64,000 nucleotides of DNA, taken from NCBI GenBank assembly GCA_021202515.1, contig JAJQCW010000033.1, positions 1-64,000 on the forward strand, written 5' to 3'. This stretch comes from Clostridiales bacterium (GTDB lineage Bacteria > Bacillota > Clostridia > Oscillospirales > Oscillospiraceae). This document shows, one piece after another, positions 24,879 through 35,088 of the stretch. The stretch's first letter is position 1; every line of letters begins with the position of its first letter. Under the pieces are notes generated by a model, which was given only the letters and a program-made list of their open reading frames with translations, ran no database searches and had not been told where the DNA came from. A program made the position numbers and the translations under genes.

Positions 24879-25319
24879 ATGGAACTTTACAACCTGTCTC
24901 CCGCGCCCGGCTCCACCTCCGCCCCCAAGCGCAAGGGCCGCGGCGCCGGTTCCGGCAACGGTAAGACCGCTGGCCGTGGTCACAAGGGCCAGAAGGCCCG
25001 TTCCGGCGGCGGCGTCCGCATCGGGTTCGAGGGCGGCCAGATGCCTCTGGCCCGCCGTATCCCCAAGCGCGGCTTTAACAACATCTTTGCCAAGCGCCTG
25101 GACGCTGTCAACGTCTCCGCGCTGAACAAGTTTGAGGACGGCTCCACCGTCAACCTCCAGACCCTGCTGGACGCGGGGGTCCTGACCCAGTGCAAGTACG
25201 GCGTGAAAGTGCTGGGCAACGGTGAGATCACAAAGAAGCTGACCGTCCAGGCCACTGCTTTCTCCGCCTCCGCCAAGGAGAAGATCGAAGCCGCAGGAGG
25301 AAAGGCTGAGGTGATCTAA
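24879..25319 (+). CDS. rplO: Ribosomal protein uL15
   Basis: L15 is a late-assembly 50S protein. The 146-residue product has the Gly/Arg-rich start with [40 protein letters not shown] and the C-terminal GGKAEVI. RBS AAGGAGGGCCAG precedes the ATG. Its stop directly abuts the secY start. Confidence 0.98.
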   Translation: MELYNLSPAPGSTSAPKRKGRGAGSGNGKTAGRGHKGQKARSGGGVRIGFEGGQMPLARRIPKRGFNNIFAKRLDAVNVSALNKFEDGSTVNLQTLLDAGVLTQCKYGVKVLGNGEITKKLTVQATAFSASAKEKIEAAGGKAEVI

Positions 25320-26618
25320 ATGATTGAGACGATTCGCAACGCCTGGAAGGTTCCAGAACTGCGCAGAAAACTCATCTACGTTGCTTTCATCTTGGTCATT
25401 TTCCGCCTGGGGAACAACATCCCCGTCCCCTTCATCGACACCACCGGGTTGGAGAGCTACTTCACTGCCGCTTCCAACAACATCCTGGGCCTGATGAACG
25501 TCATGTCCGGCGGTTCCTACAGCCGGGCCACCATGCTGGCGCTGTCCATCCAGCCTTATATCAACGCCTCCATCATCATCCAGTTGCTGACCGTTGCCAT
25601 TCCCGCCCTGGAGCGGATGCAGCGGGAAGGCGGCGAGGCTGGGCGGAAACGCCTGGAGCAGATCACCCGGTACACCACCCTGGGTCTGGGCCTGCTGCAA
25701 GGCTTCGGCTACTATATGCTGATCCGTTACAACAGCCTGCTGGAGGATGAGTCCATTTGGGCGGCCATCGTCATCATCGCCACCTTTACCGCCGGTTCCG
25801 TCTTTGTCATGTGGCTGGGCGAGCAGATCACCGAGAACGGTGTGGGCAACGGCATTTCCATTCTGCTGTTCGCCGGTATCATCTCCCGTGTGCCCAACGC
25901 TGTCTACTATATGTACGTGGGCGCGAAGAACTGGATCAGCGGCGACACCGACGCTGACCTGGTGCTGCACCCCGCCTTTATCCCGGTCATCATCATCGGT
26001 GTGGCGGCGATCCTCATCGCTGTAGTGTTCATCACCCTGTCCGAGCGGCGCATCCCCGTCCAGTACGCCAAGCGCGTGGTGGGCCGGAAGATGTACGGCG
26101 GTCAGTCCACCACCATCCCCATGAAGGTGAATATGTCCGGCGTTATGCCCATCATCTTCGCCCAGACCATCGCCTCCCTGCCCGCCACCATCGCGGCCTT
26201 TGTGCCCAGCCTGGCCAACTCCTGGTTCATGCAGGTGTTTGACACGGATACGGTGCTCTACAACGTGATTTACGTGCTGCTCATCGTCGGGTTCGCCTAC
26301 TTCTACGCCACGATTCAGTTCAACCCCGTGGAAGTGGCCAACAACCTGAAAAAGCAGGGCGGCTTTATCCCCGGCTTCCGGGCGGGCCGTCCCACCGCCG
26401 AGTTCCTGAGCAAGGTGCTGAACCGCATCACTCTGTTCGGCGCGATCTACCTGGCGGTCATCGCCGTCATCCCCAACATCACCGGCGCGATCTTCAACGT
26501 CTCTGCCCTGGCAATCGGCGGCACCTCCGTTCTGATCGTCGTTTCCGTGGCGCTGGAGACCCAGCGGGCGCTGGAAGCGCAGATGATGATGAAGCAGTAC
26601 AAAGGCTTCCTGGGCTAA
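25320..26618 (+). CDS. secY: Protein translocase channel SecY
   Basis: SecY is the pore of the Sec translocon in the plasma membrane. The 432-residue product has ten predicted membrane helices. Landmarks are RKLIYVAFILVIFRLGNNIP (helix 1), the plug region FTAASNNILGLMNVMSGGSY, EQITENGVGNGISILLFAGI and the cytosolic loop SERRIPVQYAKRVVGRKMYG (about 241-260). The ATG lies one base after the rplO stop, and GGTGATC inside rplO serves as RBS. Confidence 0.98.
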   Translation: MIETIRNAWKVPELRRKLIYVAFILVIFRLGNNIPVPFIDTTGLESYFTAASNNILGLMNVMSGGSYSRATMLALSIQPYINASIIIQLLTVAIPALERMQREGGEAGRKRLEQITRYTTLGLGLLQGFGYYMLIRYNSLLEDESIWAAIVIIATFTAGSVFVMWLGEQITENGVGNGISILLFAGIISRVPNAVYYMYVGAKNWISGDTDADLVLHPAFIPVIIIGVAAILIAVVFITLSERRIPVQYAKRVVGRKMYGGQSTTIPMKVNMSGVMPIIFAQTIASLPATIAAFVPSLANSWFMQVFDTDTVLYNVIYVLLIVGFAYFYATIQFNPVEVANNLKKQGGFIPGFRAGRPTAEFLSKVLNRITLFGAIYLAVIAVIPNITGAIFNVSALAIGGTSVLIVVSVALETQRALEAQMMMKQYKGFLG

Positions 26619-26636
26619 GAGAAAGGTGGAAGAGCA

Positions 26637-27269
26637 ATGAAACTGATTCTTTTGGGCGCACCCGGCGCGGGTAAAGGCACCCAGGCTGAGATCATCAGCA
26701 AGAAGCTGAACATCCCCACCATTTCCACCGGCAACATCCTCCGGGCCGCTGTGAAAAACGGCACCCCCGTGGGGCTGAAAGCCAAGGAGTATATGGACGC
26801 CGGCAAGCTGGTGCCCGATGAGGTCATCATCGGCGTCATCAACGAGCGGCTCCAGGAGGCGGACTGCCAGAAGGGTTATATCCTGGACGGCGTGCCCCGC
26901 ACCATCGCTCAGGCCGAGGCTATGGAGGCCGCAGGCATCACCTTCGACGCCGTGGTATCCATCGAGGTCTCCGACGAGGAGATCGAGCAGCGCATGACCG
27001 GGCGCCGTACCTGCCTGGCCTGCGGCGCCACCTACCATGTGGTGGCCAACCCGCCCAAGGTGGACGGCGTCTGCGACCTGTGCGGTCAGGCTCTGACCCA
27101 GCGCAAGGACGACAAGCCCGAAACCGTCAAGGCCCGCCTGGTCACCTACCACGAGCAGACCGAGCCGCTGAAGGGCTTCTACGAGGCCCGTGGCCTGCTG
27201 AAGGTCGTCCCCAACCAGGGCGGCATCGAGGCCACCAACGCCGCGATCATGAAAGTCCTGGGCGAATAA
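26637..27269 (+). CDS. adk: Adenylate kinase, zinc-lid type
   Basis: Adk interconverts ATP plus AMP with two ADP. The 210-residue product has the P-loop [14 protein letters not shown] (about 4-17), the NMP-binding [10 protein letters not shown] and [12 protein letters not shown]. The lid has two Cys pairs, CLAC and CDLC, that bind zinc, as in Gram-positive adenylate kinases. RBS GAAAGGTGGAAG precedes the ATG. The last base overlaps the map start (TAATG). Confidence 0.98.
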   Translation: MKLILLGAPGAGKGTQAEIISKKLNIPTISTGNILRAAVKNGTPVGLKAKEYMDAGKLVPDEVIIGVINERLQEADCQKGYILDGVPRTIAQAEAMEAAGITFDAVVSIEVSDEEIEQRMTGRRTCLACGATYHVVANPPKVDGVCDLCGQALTQRKDDKPETVKARLVTYHEQTEPLKGFYEARGLLKVVPNQGGIEATNAAIMKVLGE

Positions 27270-28090
27270 TGGCTGCGGTACTGCGTCTGGTGCCGGTGGA
27301 AGAACACCGGCGGAAGATGATGCGCAAGGCCGGTAAGCTCTCCGGCGAGGCGCGAGCTTACGCCGCCTCGCTGGTGCGGCCCGGCATCACCACCAAGGAG
27401 ATCGACAAAGCGCTCTATAAGTTCATCCGCAGCCACGGCGGGTACCCCAACTTCTACCACCTGTACGGTTTCCGGGGCAGCGCCTGTATGTCCATCAACG
27501 ATGAGATCATTCACGGCGTTCCCGGCAACCGGCGGCTGGAGGAGGGAGACATCATCTCCATCGACACGGGGGCCTGCGTGGGGGATTACCACCTGGATAA
27601 ACAGGGCGCGCCCCACGGCGGATTCCACGGCGACTGCGCCGGGACCTACCCGGTGGGCAAAATCAGCCCGGAGGCCCAGCGGCTCATCGACGTGACGGAG
27701 CAGTCCTTCTGGGAGGGCATCCGCAACGCCGTGGCCGGGAATCGGGTCTCGGACATCTCCAGAGGCGTGCAGCAGTACGTGGAGGGCAATGGATTTTCCA
27801 TTGTCCGGGAGTTTGTGGGCCATGGCATCGGCAACGAGGTCCATCTGGCCCCGGAGGTCCCCAACTACGTGCTAAACCACTACCCGGAGGGCAACCCCAG
27901 GCTGAAAAAAGACATGACCATCGCCGTAGAGCCGATGGTCAACGCCGGAACGGCAAAAATTCGCAAGAAAATTATGCCCGACGGCTGGGAAGTGATCCTG
28001 ACCGCAGACGGCCAGCTCGCTGCCCATTACGAAAATACCATTCTCATCACAGAGGGAGAACCTGAGGTCCTGACCCTGTGCGGAGACTGA
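27269..28090 (+). CDS. map: Type I methionine aminopeptidase
   Basis: Map removes the initiator methionine from nascent proteins. The 273-residue product has the pita-bread fold signature. Metal ligands are in SIDTGACVGDYH, FHGDCAGTYPVG, GHGIGNEVHLAPEVPN and MTIAVEPMVN. It carries a slightly longer middle segment (about 102-116, HLDKQGAPHGGFHGD) than compact family members, with extra His residues. The ATG overlaps the adk stop. Confidence 0.96.
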   Translation: MAAVLRLVPVEEHRRKMMRKAGKLSGEARAYAASLVRPGITTKEIDKALYKFIRSHGGYPNFYHLYGFRGSACMSINDEIIHGVPGNRRLEEGDIISIDTGACVGDYHLDKQGAPHGGFHGDCAGTYPVGKISPEAQRLIDVTEQSFWEGIRNAVAGNRVSDISRGVQQYVEGNGFSIVREFVGHGIGNEVHLAPEVPNYVLNHYPEGNPRLKKDMTIAVEPMVNAGTAKIRKKIMPDGWEVILTADGQLAAHYENTILITEGEPEVLTLCGD

Positions 28091-28093
28091 TAT

Positions 28094-28375
28094 ATGCAAG
28101 ACATCCACCCCTACGAAATCGTTCTCTCCTTAGCCGGCCATGATGAAGGAAAGCTGTTCGTTGCCATTGGCAGCGACGGCGACTATCTCTTGCTGGCGGA
28201 CGGAAAGGGGAGAAAGCTGGACGCGCCCAAACGGAAAAAGCGCAAGCATCTCCGGGGCGTGGGAACCAGCGCACATCCGGCAATCCAACGATTGCAGAGA
28301 GGCGAGCCGGTCACTGATAAGCAAATCCGTTGTGCCCTGGCCGCCTTCCGCGAATCAGAACATCCCAACTTTTAG
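28094..28375 (+). CDS. KOW-domain RNA-binding protein
   Basis: This 93-residue basic protein belongs to the small group of KOW-motif proteins, related to eukaryotic eL14/eL6, found between map and infA in Clostridia. The KOW-like core is IVLSLAGHDEGKLFVAIGSD (about 9-28) and is followed by the basic stretch APKRKKRKHLRG. The role in translation is inferred from position. The ATG lies three bases after the map stop and the end is 12 bases before infA. Confidence 0.85.
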   Translation: MQDIHPYEIVLSLAGHDEGKLFVAIGSDGDYLLLADGKGRKLDAPKRKKRKHLRGVGTSAHPAIQRLQRGEPVTDKQIRCALAAFRESEHPNF

Positions 28376-28387
28376 GAGGCCGCTCTC

Positions 28388-28606
28388 ATGTCCAAAGAAG
28401 ATATGATCGAACTGGAGGGTGTTGTCGTTGAGGCGCTGCCCAATACCACCTTTATGGTTGACATTGGCAAGGGCCACACCATTCTGGCCCACATCTCCGG
28501 CAAGCTCCGCATGAACTATATCAGGATCCTCCCTGGGGATAAGGTGACAGTCCAGATGTCCCCTTATGATCTGACCCGCGGCCGGATCACCTGGAGAAGC
28601 AAATGA
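28388..28606 (+). CDS. infA: Translation initiation factor IF-1
   Basis: IF-1 binds the A-site during initiation. The 72-residue OB-fold protein starts [20 protein letters not shown] and has [20 protein letters not shown] and [20 protein letters not shown], matching the bacterial family at full length. RBS TTAGGAGGCCGC precedes the ATG. Confidence 0.98.
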   Translation: MSKEDMIELEGVVVEALPNTTFMVDIGKGHTILAHISGKLRMNYIRILPGDKVTVQMSPYDLTRGRITWRSK

Positions 28607-28691
28607 ACCTGATCCACATCGTCGTCAGGTGCGGTGGAGGAAGCCCTCTGGACAAGGGAACCCTTCACGCAGCAAAACAGGAGGTAAAACG

Positions 28692-28805
28692 ATGAAAGTA
28701 AGACCGTCCGTTAAGCCCATGTGCGAAAAGTGCAAGATCATCAAGCGCAAGGGCAGAGTTATGGTGATTTGTGAAAATCCCAAACACAAACAGCGTCAAG
28801 GCTAA
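28692..28805 (+). CDS. rpmJ: Ribosomal protein bL36
   Basis: This is the smallest 50S protein, 37 residues, starting [20 protein letters not shown]. It is the zinc-binding (C+) form, with CEKC and a later Cys and His in ICENPKH. RBS CAGGAGGTAAAAC precedes the ATG. The 85 bases before it (28607-28691) show nothing recognisable. Confidence 0.97.
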   Translation: MKVRPSVKPMCEKCKIIKRKGRVMVICENPKHKQRQG

Positions 28806-28824
28806 TAAGGAGGTGTATTGATAA

Positions 28825-29193
28825 ATGGCACGTATTTCCGGCATCGACCTGCCCCGTGATAAACGAATCGAGATCGGCCTGACCTATATCTATGGTATCG
28901 GCCTGACCAGCTCCAAGAAGATCCTGGCCGCCACCGGCATCAACCCCGACACCCGCGTTCGGGACCTGACCGAGGCAGAAGAGTCCGCCCTGCGTGAAGA
29001 GATCGGCAAGCACTACACCGTCGAAGGTGATCTGCGCCGTAACGTCGCTATGGACATCAAGCGCCTCATCGAAATCGGCTCCTATCGTGGCACCCGTCAC
29101 CGCAAGAGCCTGCCCGTCCGTGGTCAGCATTCCAAGAACAATGCCCGTACCCGCAAGGGCCCCAAGAAGACCATTGCTAACAAGAAGAAGTAA
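28825..29193 (+). CDS. rpsM: Ribosomal protein uS13
   Basis: S13 forms the intersubunit bridges B1a and B1b and contacts the P-site tRNA. The 122-residue product has [33 protein letters not shown] and the C-terminal [34 protein letters not shown] precedes the ATG. Confidence 0.98.
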   Translation: MARISGIDLPRDKRIEIGLTYIYGIGLTSSKKILAATGINPDTRVRDLTEAEESALREEIGKHYTVEGDLRRNVAMDIKRLIEIGSYRGTRHRKSLPVRGQHSKNNARTRKGPKKTIANKKK

Positions 29194-29207
29194 AGGAGGG
29201 ATATACA

Positions 29208-29603
29208 ATGGCCGCTAACAAGAAGAAGGTCGTGCGCAAGCGCAAAGACCGTAAGAGTGTGGAGAAGGGCGCAGTGCATATCCGCTCCTCTTTCAACAAC
29301 ACAATGGTTACCATCACCGACACCCAGGGCAACGCCCTTTCCTGGGCTTCCTCCGGCGAGATGGGCTTCCGTGGTTCCCGGAAATCCACTCCCTACGCCG
29401 CCCAGACCGCTGCCGAGACCGCTGCCAAGGCCGCTATGGAGTTTGGCCTGAAGAGCGTCGAGGTCTATGTGAAGGGTCCCGGCGCCGGCCGTGAGGCTGC
29501 CATCCGTGCGCTCCAGGCCGCCGGTCTGGAGGTCACCATGATCAAGGATGTCACCCCCGTTCCCCATAATGGCTGCCGTCCTCCCAAGAGAAGACGTGTC
29601 TGA
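29208..29603 (+). CDS. rpsK: Ribosomal protein uS11
   Basis: S11 lies in the 30S platform. The 131-residue product has the basic N-terminus [14 protein letters not shown], then [39 protein letters not shown] and the end [29 protein letters not shown] precedes the ATG. Confidence 0.98.
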   Translation: MAANKKKVVRKRKDRKSVEKGAVHIRSSFNNTMVTITDTQGNALSWASSGEMGFRGSRKSTPYAAQTAAETAAKAAMEFGLKSVEVYVKGPGAGREAAIRALQAAGLEVTMIKDVTPVPHNGCRPPKRRRV

Positions 29604-29628
29604 TCGCAGCAAAGGAGGATATTGAAAC

Positions 29629-30234
29629 ATGGCAAGAAATATGCAGCCCATTGCCAAGCGCTGCAAGGCGCTGGGCCTGTCCCCCGCAGTGATGGGGTAT
29701 TCCAAAAAAACCACCAACCGCAACCCCAAGGGCCAGATGCGTCGCAAGCAGTCTGAGTACGGGATGCAGCTCAACGAGAAGCAGAAGGTCAAGTTCGTCT
29801 ATGGCGTTCAGGAGAAGCAGTTCCACGCCTACTACGAGAAGGCCGCTGCCGCCAAGGGCATCACCGGCGAGGTCCTGCTGACCACCCTGGAGCGCCGCCT
29901 GGACAACGTGGTGTTCCGCGCCGGTTTCGCTATGACCCGCCGCGAGGCCCGTCAGTTGGTTTCCCATGGCCATTTCCTGGTCAACGGCAAGTCGGTCAAC
30001 ATCCCCTCCTACCTCATCAAGGCTGGGGACACCGTCGAGGTCAAGGCCAAGAGCCGCTCTTCCGTGAAGTTCAAGCGCTTCCTGGGCGAGGACGCCATCG
30101 CCGTCACCCTGCCCGCGTGGATCGATCGCCCTGTCAAGGACGACCTGAAGGTTAATATTGTTCGTCTGCCTGAGCGTGCCGACATCGACTTCCCCGTGGA
30201 AGAGCACCTCATCGTCGAGCTTTACTCTAAGTAA
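29629..30234 (+). CDS. rpsD: Ribosomal protein uS4
   Basis: S4 nucleates 30S assembly and acts in fidelity. The 201-residue product shows KQKVKFVYGVQEKQFHAYYE and the S4 RNA-binding domain LERRLDNVVFRAGFAMTRRE then ARQLVSHGHFLVNGKSVNIP (about 92-132). There is no N-terminal zinc cluster, so it is the C-minus form. RBS AAAGGAGGATATTG precedes the ATG. Confidence 0.97.
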   Translation: MARNMQPIAKRCKALGLSPAVMGYSKKTTNRNPKGQMRRKQSEYGMQLNEKQKVKFVYGVQEKQFHAYYEKAAAAKGITGEVLLTTLERRLDNVVFRAGFAMTRREARQLVSHGHFLVNGKSVNIPSYLIKAGDTVEVKAKSRSSVKFKRFLGEDAIAVTLPAWIDRPVKDDLKVNIVRLPERADIDFPVEEHLIVELYSK

Positions 30235-30313
30235 TTAGTAACCCTCAGATATTGGTGAGCTGTCAAACCAACAAGGTACGTCTCGTACCGCAGATGAGGA
30301 GGGTAAAACTTAT

Positions 30314-31264
30314 ATGGTAGAAATCGAAAAGCCGCGCATTGAGTGCATCGAAGACCCTGGCGACAATTCGTATGGTAAATATGTTGTCGAGCCGCTGGAG
30401 CGGGGGTATGGTACGACCCTGGGCAACGCCCTGCGCCGTATCCTGCTCAGCTCCCTGCCCGGCACCGCCGTGACTACCATCAAAATCGCCGGTGTGCAGC
30501 ACGAGTTCTGTACCATCCCCGGCGTGAAGGAAGACGTAACGCAGATCGTCCTCAACGTCAAGCAGATCATCGCCAAGCTGCACGGCAACGGCACCAAGCG
30601 GGTGTATATCCAGGCCAGCGGCGAGGGCAAAGTCACCGCCGGGGACATCAAGTCCGACGGCGAGGTGGAGATCCTCAACCCGGATCTGCTCATCGCCACC
30701 CTGGGCGCTGACGCTACCCTGAACATGGAACTGACCCTGAGCCAGGGCCGGGGCTATGTGCCCGCCGAGCGGAACAAGCCCGCGCAGACCATCATCGGCG
30801 TTATCCCGGTAGATTCCATCTATTCCCCGGTCATCAAGGTCAACTACACGGTGGAGAACACCCGTGTTGGCAACATGACCGACTACGATAAATTGACCCT
30901 GGAGGTCTGGACGGACGGCACCATCTCCGCGCGGGACGCCGTTTCGCTGGGCGCAAAGATCCTCTGCGACCACTTCGTCCTCTTTACCGACCTGTCTGAC
31001 ACAGTGGGCACCCGCTCCACCGTGGTGGAAAAGCCGGAGACCCAGCACGACAAGATGCTGGAAATGACCATCGAAGAGCTGGACCTGTCCGTGCGCTCCT
31101 TCAACTGCCTGAAGCGCGCCAACATCAACACCGTCGAGGACCTGATCTCCAAGACCGAGGACGAGATGATGAAGGTTCGGAACCTGGGCCGCAAGAGCCT
31201 GGAAGAGGTCATGAACAAGCTGGCCATGATGGGCCTGAGCCTGTCCAAAGAGGAGAACAACTGA
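30314..31264 (+). CDS. rpoA: RNA polymerase alpha subunit
   Basis: Alpha nucleates RNA polymerase assembly, and its C-terminal domain binds UP elements and activators. The 316-residue product has the dimerisation segment [20 protein letters not shown] and [16 protein letters not shown]. The alpha-CTD (about 245-310) shows [20 protein letters not shown] and [17 protein letters not shown] 79-base gap separates it from rpsD; RBS GATGAGGAGGGTAA precedes the ATG. Confidence 0.98.
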   Translation: MVEIEKPRIECIEDPGDNSYGKYVVEPLERGYGTTLGNALRRILLSSLPGTAVTTIKIAGVQHEFCTIPGVKEDVTQIVLNVKQIIAKLHGNGTKRVYIQASGEGKVTAGDIKSDGEVEILNPDLLIATLGADATLNMELTLSQGRGYVPAERNKPAQTIIGVIPVDSIYSPVIKVNYTVENTRVGNMTDYDKLTLEVWTDGTISARDAVSLGAKILCDHFVLFTDLSDTVGTRSTVVEKPETQHDKMLEMTIEELDLSVRSFNCLKRANINTVEDLISKTEDEMMKVRNLGRKSLEEVMNKLAMMGLSLSKEENN

Positions 31265-31358
31265 CCTGCCTCCCCTACCGGGGCCTTGCGGCCCCTGGGG
31301 GGCGACCCACGCAACTATTACGCCTGAACCCTCAGGCTGCCCGAAGGAGTGAACAATC

Positions 31359-31700
31359 ATGTCCGGTTATCGTAAACTTGGCAAGACTTCCGATCAGCGG
31401 AAGGCCATGCTGCGGCAGTTGACCACCGACCTGCTGACCTACGGCAAGATCAAGACCACTGTCACCCGCGCCAAGGAAGTCCAGTCCATCGCTGAGAAGA
31501 TGATCACCCTGGCCAAGAAGAACGACCTGGCCGCTTATCGTCAGGCTCTGGCCTATCTGACCGTGGAGGATACCGCCAAGAAGCTCTTCGACCAGATCGG
31601 TCCCCAGTACGCCGACCGCAACGGCGGTTACACCCGTGTGGTGCGCATCGGCTGCCGCCGGGGCGACGCCGCTGAGCTGGCTTACCTGGAGCTGGTGTAA
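31359..31700 (+). CDS. rplQ: Ribosomal protein bL17
   Basis: L17 surrounds the tunnel exit. The 113-residue product begins [20 protein letters not shown] and has [20 protein letters not shown], and ends with [35 protein letters not shown] precedes the ATG. It closes the cluster and is followed by a strong terminator. Confidence 0.98.
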   Translation: MSGYRKLGKTSDQRKAMLRQLTTDLLTYGKIKTTVTRAKEVQSIAEKMITLAKKNDLAAYRQALAYLTVEDTAKKLFDQIGPQYADRNGGYTRVVRIGCRRGDAAELAYLELV

Positions 31701-31723
31701 ACCAGAAGGTTTCCGAAACAAGT

Positions 31724-31758
31724 AAAACGTCCGACTGTTTGACAGCCGGACGTTTTTT
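31724..31758 (+). terminator. Terminator of the ribosomal cluster
   Basis: AAACGTCCG and CGGACGTTT pair around a 13-base loop and are followed by TTTTTGTTG. It is the end of the rpsJ to rplQ region. Confidence 0.9.
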
Positions 31759-31813
31759 GTTGTTTTTACTGTTGGGTATTCCCTTAAATCAGACTTATCG
31801 CTAATTTCAGCGT

Positions 31814-32041
31814 GAAACCCCTCCACCATGCTTCGCATGGTCCCCCTCCGCCGTCAAGCGGCACTTCCGAAGCTGCGCTTCTCCCTGCGACACCGCCTAA
31901 AGGCGGCGGCCCTCCTCCCCTTTGCGACTCGCATGGCCCCAAAGGGCCATAGCTCCCTGCATTTGCGCTAAAAGAGGAGTTGGCCATTCGGCCAGCGCTT
32001 CACAGGGGCGGCAAGAGAGGATAGTGCTTGTCGTTTGGTGC
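31814..32041. repeat. Composite interspersed repeat, long copy
   Basis: It starts GAAACCCCTCCACCATGC and continues with TTCGCATGG, CCGCCGTCAAGCGGCACTTCC, several small palindromes, GGGGCGGCAAGAG and GGATAGTGCTTGTC. It has no terminal ATTGCNN array. Together with the AT-rich flank up to 32138 it fills the gap between rplQ and thiD. I see no gene. Confidence 0.75.
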
Positions 32042-32138
32042 GTTTTTTGTTCGACAGATGTGGAACTTCAGCAGAAAATTTCACATTCTAGCCACTAAAA
32101 TGTGTGGTTGATTCAAAGGGATAATCGGATTTCAATTT

Positions 32139-32933
32139 TCAGTTGAGTGACTGGTTCCACCCGTGCCACAGGGGACCACTCCCCTGCCCCAGGTCCAGCA
32201 TGGCCTCCAGCGCCCCGGTGAGGTAGGCTTTGGCCTCGGCCACCGCGTTCTCCAGCGTCAGGCCCTTCGCCAGGCCGCTGGCGATGGCGGAGGAGAGGGT
32301 GCAGCCGGTGCCGTGGGTGTTGGGGTTGTCGATGCGCTGGCCCCTGTACCAGTGGGCCTCGCCCTGCCAGTAGAGCAGGTCGTTGGCGTCGCCGGTGCTG
32401 TGTCCCCCCTTACAGAGGACGGCGCAGCCACATTCCTCGCTGATGACGCGGGCGGCGGCGACCATATCCTCCGCCGTGTGGATGCTGCGCCCGGAGAGCA
32501 CCTCCGCCTCGGCCAGGTTGGGGGTTGCCAGAGTCGCCAGAGGGAGCAGGCGGCTTTTCAGCGTTTGAATGGCCTCTTCCGAAATAAGCCTGGAGCCGGA
32601 GGTGGACACCATCACCGGGTCCACCACCAGGTTTTCCACACGGTACTCGGTCAACTTATCCGCAATCGTTTCGATCAGCGGCGCGGAGGACACCATCCCG
32701 GTTTTGACTGCCTGGGGGCGGATGTCGGTGAATACGCAGTCGAGCTGCCGGGCCAGAAAGTCCGGCGTGACCTCCTGTACCCCATAAACGCCGGTGGTGT
32801 TCTGGGCGGTCAGGGCGGTGATACAGCTCATGCCGTAGACCCCGCAACAGGTCATGGTTTTCAGGTCGGCCTGGATACCGGCCCCGCCGGAGCAGTCGCT
32901 CCCGGCGATGGTCAGCGCAATGGGCAGCTTCAT
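32139..32933 (-). CDS. thiD: Hydroxymethylpyrimidine/phosphomethylpyrimidine kinase
   Basis: ThiD phosphorylates HMP and HMP-P to HMP-PP for thiamine synthesis. The 264-residue ribokinase-fold product begins with ALTIAGSDCSGGAGIQADLK (substrate site). It has VVDPVMVSTSGSRL and the anion hole GTGCTLSSAIASGLAKG near the end. The ATG at 32933 overlaps the thiE stop (ATGA), which shows coupling; the open frame continuing upstream lies inside thiE. It is the last gene of thiC-thiE-thiD. Confidence 0.96.
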   Translation of the reverse strand: MKLPIALTIAGSDCSGGAGIQADLKTMTCCGVYGMSCITALTAQNTTGVYGVQEVTPDFLARQLDCVFTDIRPQAVKTGMVSSAPLIETIADKLTEYRVENLVVDPVMVSTSGSRLISEEAIQTLKSRLLPLATLATPNLAEAEVLSGRSIHTAEDMVAAARVISEECGCAVLCKGGHSTGDANDLLYWQGEAHWYRGQRIDNPNTHGTGCTLSSAIASGLAKGLTLENAVAEAKAYLTGALEAMLDLGQGSGPLWHGWNQSLN

Positions 32934-33586
32934 AGTGTCCTCCCCTCCCCTACTGTCTGTTTCGCCAGGGCCAGCATGTGCCGGGTGGCGGCGGCTGGGT
33001 CTGGCTGTGCAAACAGAGCGCTGATGACGGCCACGCCGTCGATGCCCGTCCCCGCCAGGGACAGCACGTTGTCCGCATTGATGCCGCCGATGGCCACCAC
33101 CGGCAGGGGCGTGGCGGCGCAAATCTCGGAAAGCCCCTGATGGGTCAGCACCGTCACGTTGGGCTTGGTGTGGCTGCCGAACACCGCGCCGGAGCCGAAG
33201 TAGTCGCACCCCGCCGCAAGCGCGGCTTTGGCCTCGGCTACGTTGTGGACGCTGGTGCCGATCCACTTGTCCGGCCCCAGAATGGCCCTGGCCTGTTGAA
33301 TGGCCATGTCGTCCTGGCCCACATGAACGCCGTCGGCGTCCACCGCCTTGGCAACGGCCACGTTGTCGTTGATGATGAGGGGCACATCATACCTGGCGCA
33401 GAGGGGCTTTAGCTCCCAAGCCAGCCGGAGAAAATCCTTGTCCTCCAGCTCCTTTTCCCGAAGCTGGAGGCAGGTGGCCCCGGCGGAAAGCACCTGCTCC
33501 ACCGGTTCCGTCAGCGACTGGCCGGGGCGGAGCCAGCTCCGGTCAGTGATGGCGTAGAGGAGCATTGCCTCACGGACAGATCTCAT
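32930..33586 (-). CDS. thiE: Thiamine-phosphate synthase
   Basis: ThiE joins HMP-PP and thiazole phosphate to thiamine phosphate. The 218-residue TIM-barrel protein shows AGATCLQLREKELEDKDFL, IINDNVAVAKAVDADGVHVG then QDDMAIQQAR, GTSVHNVAEAKAALAAGCDY, and IGGINADNV. RBS AAGGCGGTGAC precedes the ATG. A heptamer-repeat hairpin separates it from thiC by 149 bases. Confidence 0.97.
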   Translation of the reverse strand: MRSVREAMLLYAITDRSWLRPGQSLTEPVEQVLSAGATCLQLREKELEDKDFLRLAWELKPLCARYDVPLIINDNVAVAKAVDADGVHVGQDDMAIQQARAILGPDKWIGTSVHNVAEAKAALAAGCDYFGSGAVFGSHTKPNVTVLTHQGLSEICAATPLPVVAIGGINADNVLSLAGTGIDGVAVISALFAQPDPAAATRHMLALAKQTVGEGRTL

Positions 33587-33602
33587 TGTGTCACCGCCTT
33601 TT

Positions 33603-33674
33603 TAATTAGCAATTAGCAATGTGCAATGTGCAATGGTGGGGAAACCAGTCATTGCTAATTGCACATTGCACATT
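33603..33674. repeat. Facing ATTGCNN arrays between thiC and thiE
   Basis: TAGCAAT/GTGCAAT units (33603-33635) face ATTGCTA/ATTGCAC units (33651-33674) across a short spacer. This makes an imperfect hairpin of about 70 bp in the thi transcript. Confidence 0.7.
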
Positions 33675-33735
33675 CAGCAGCCCTCCCCAAGGCGGAGGAC
33701 TGCCGTATAGTGGTTCGATTCAGGGAACAACGACC

Positions 33736-35040
33736 TTACAGGATATCAATGTACTCCCCTGCCAGCGCCTTGTTCATGCTGCGCACGGCGCAGAACTTGC
33801 CGCACATGGAGCAGGTGTCGTCGTGCTCCGGGCTGCGGTCGGCGCGGATGGCTTTGGCGGTCTCCGGGTCGATGGCGCACTCCCACTGGGCGTCCCAGTC
33901 CAGCTTCTGCCGGGCCTCGGCCATTTTGTCGTCGATGTCTCTGGCGTGGGGGATGCCCTTGGCGATGTCGGCGGCGTGGGCGGCGATGCGGCTGGCGATG
34001 ATGCCCTGCTTCACGTCCTCCACGTTGGGCAGCGCCAGATGCTCCGCCGGGGTGACGTAGCACAGGAAGGCCGCGCCGGACATGGCGGCAATGGCCCCGC
34101 CGATGGCGGAGGTGATGTGGTCGTAGCCGGGGGCGATGTCCGTCACCAGCGGGCCGAGGACGTAGAAGGGCGCGCCCATGCAGATGGTCTGCTGGACCTT
34201 CATGTTGGCGGCGATCTGGTCCATGGGGACGTGGCCCGGCCCTTCCACCATCACCTGCACGTCCTTCTCCCAGGCTCGCTTGGTCAGCTCGCCCAGGCGC
34301 ACCAGCTCCTCGATCTGGCACACGTCGGTGGCGTCAGCCAGACAACCGGGGCGGCAGGCGTCGCCCAGGGAGATGGTCACGTCGTACTCCCGGCAGATGT
34401 CCAGAATCTCGTCGTAGTACTCATAGAAGGGATTCTCGTTGCCGGTCATGCACATCCAGGCGAAGATCAGGCTGCCGCCCCGGGAGACGATGTTCATCTT
34501 CCGCTTGTGCTTGCGGATCTGCTCGATGGTCTTGCGGGTGATGCCACAGTGGAGGGTGACGAAGTCCACGCCGTTTTCCGCGTGGAGCCGCACCACGTCG
34601 ATGAGGTCTTTGGCGGAAAGAGTGGCCAGGTCCCGCTGGTAATGGATGACCGCGTCATAGACCGGCACCGTGCCGATCATGGCGGGGCACTCGTGGGTCA
34701 GCTTGCAGCGGAAGGGCTCGGTGTTGCCGTGGCTGGACAGGTCCATGATGGCCTCGGCCCCCATGTTGACCGCCTCCATCACCTTCTGCATTTCGATGTT
34801 GTAGTCTTTGCAGTCCCTGGAGACGCCCAGGTTCACGTTGATTTTGGTGCGGAGCATGGAACCGACGCCCTCCGGGTTCAGACAGGTGTGGTTCTTGTTG
34901 GCGGGGATGACCACCTTACCGGCGGCCACCAGCTCCCGGAGCTTCTCCGGCTCCATGTACTCCTTCTCGGCCACGGTTTTCAGCTCCGGGGTCAGGATGC
35001 CCTGGCGGGCGGCGTCCATCTGTGTGGTGTAAGTTCTCAT
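33736..35040 (-). CDS. thiC: Phosphomethylpyrimidine synthase
   Basis: ThiC is the radical SAM enzyme that rearranges aminoimidazole ribotide to HMP-P. The 434-residue product has the shorter form typical of Clostridia, without the N-terminal extension. The 4Fe-4S site is the C-terminal CSMCGKFC, and the substrate region shows [20 protein letters not shown] and [31 protein letters not shown] precedes the ATG. A TPP riboswitch with terminator precedes it; thiE and thiD follow. Thiazole-forming genes thiGHFS are not in the window. Confidence 0.98.
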   Translation of the reverse strand: MRTYTTQMDAARQGILTPELKTVAEKEYMEPEKLRELVAAGKVVIPANKNHTCLNPEGVGSMLRTKINVNLGVSRDCKDYNIEMQKVMEAVNMGAEAIMDLSSHGNTEPFRCKLTHECPAMIGTVPVYDAVIHYQRDLATLSAKDLIDVVRLHAENGVDFVTLHCGITRKTIEQIRKHKRKMNIVSRGGSLIFAWMCMTGNENPFYEYYDEILDICREYDVTISLGDACRPGCLADATDVCQIEELVRLGELTKRAWEKDVQVMVEGPGHVPMDQIAANMKVQQTICMGAPFYVLGPLVTDIAPGYDHITSAIGGAIAAMSGAAFLCYVTPAEHLALPNVEDVKQGIIASRIAAHAADIAKGIPHARDIDDKMAEARQKLDWDAQWECAIDPETAKAIRADRSPEHDDTCSMCGKFCAVRSMNKALAGEYIDIL

Positions 35041-35088
35041 GGCAATGTGTTCCTTTCTTTTTTGAGAAATTGCCGCCGCGGGAGGAAA

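Noticed and set aside
24849-27152. 767-codon open frame on the minus strand across rplO, secY and adk
   Set aside because: It is antisense to three certain genes, has low-complexity Gly/Asp/His/Val-rich sequence typical of complementary-strand frames in GC-rich DNA, and matches no family.
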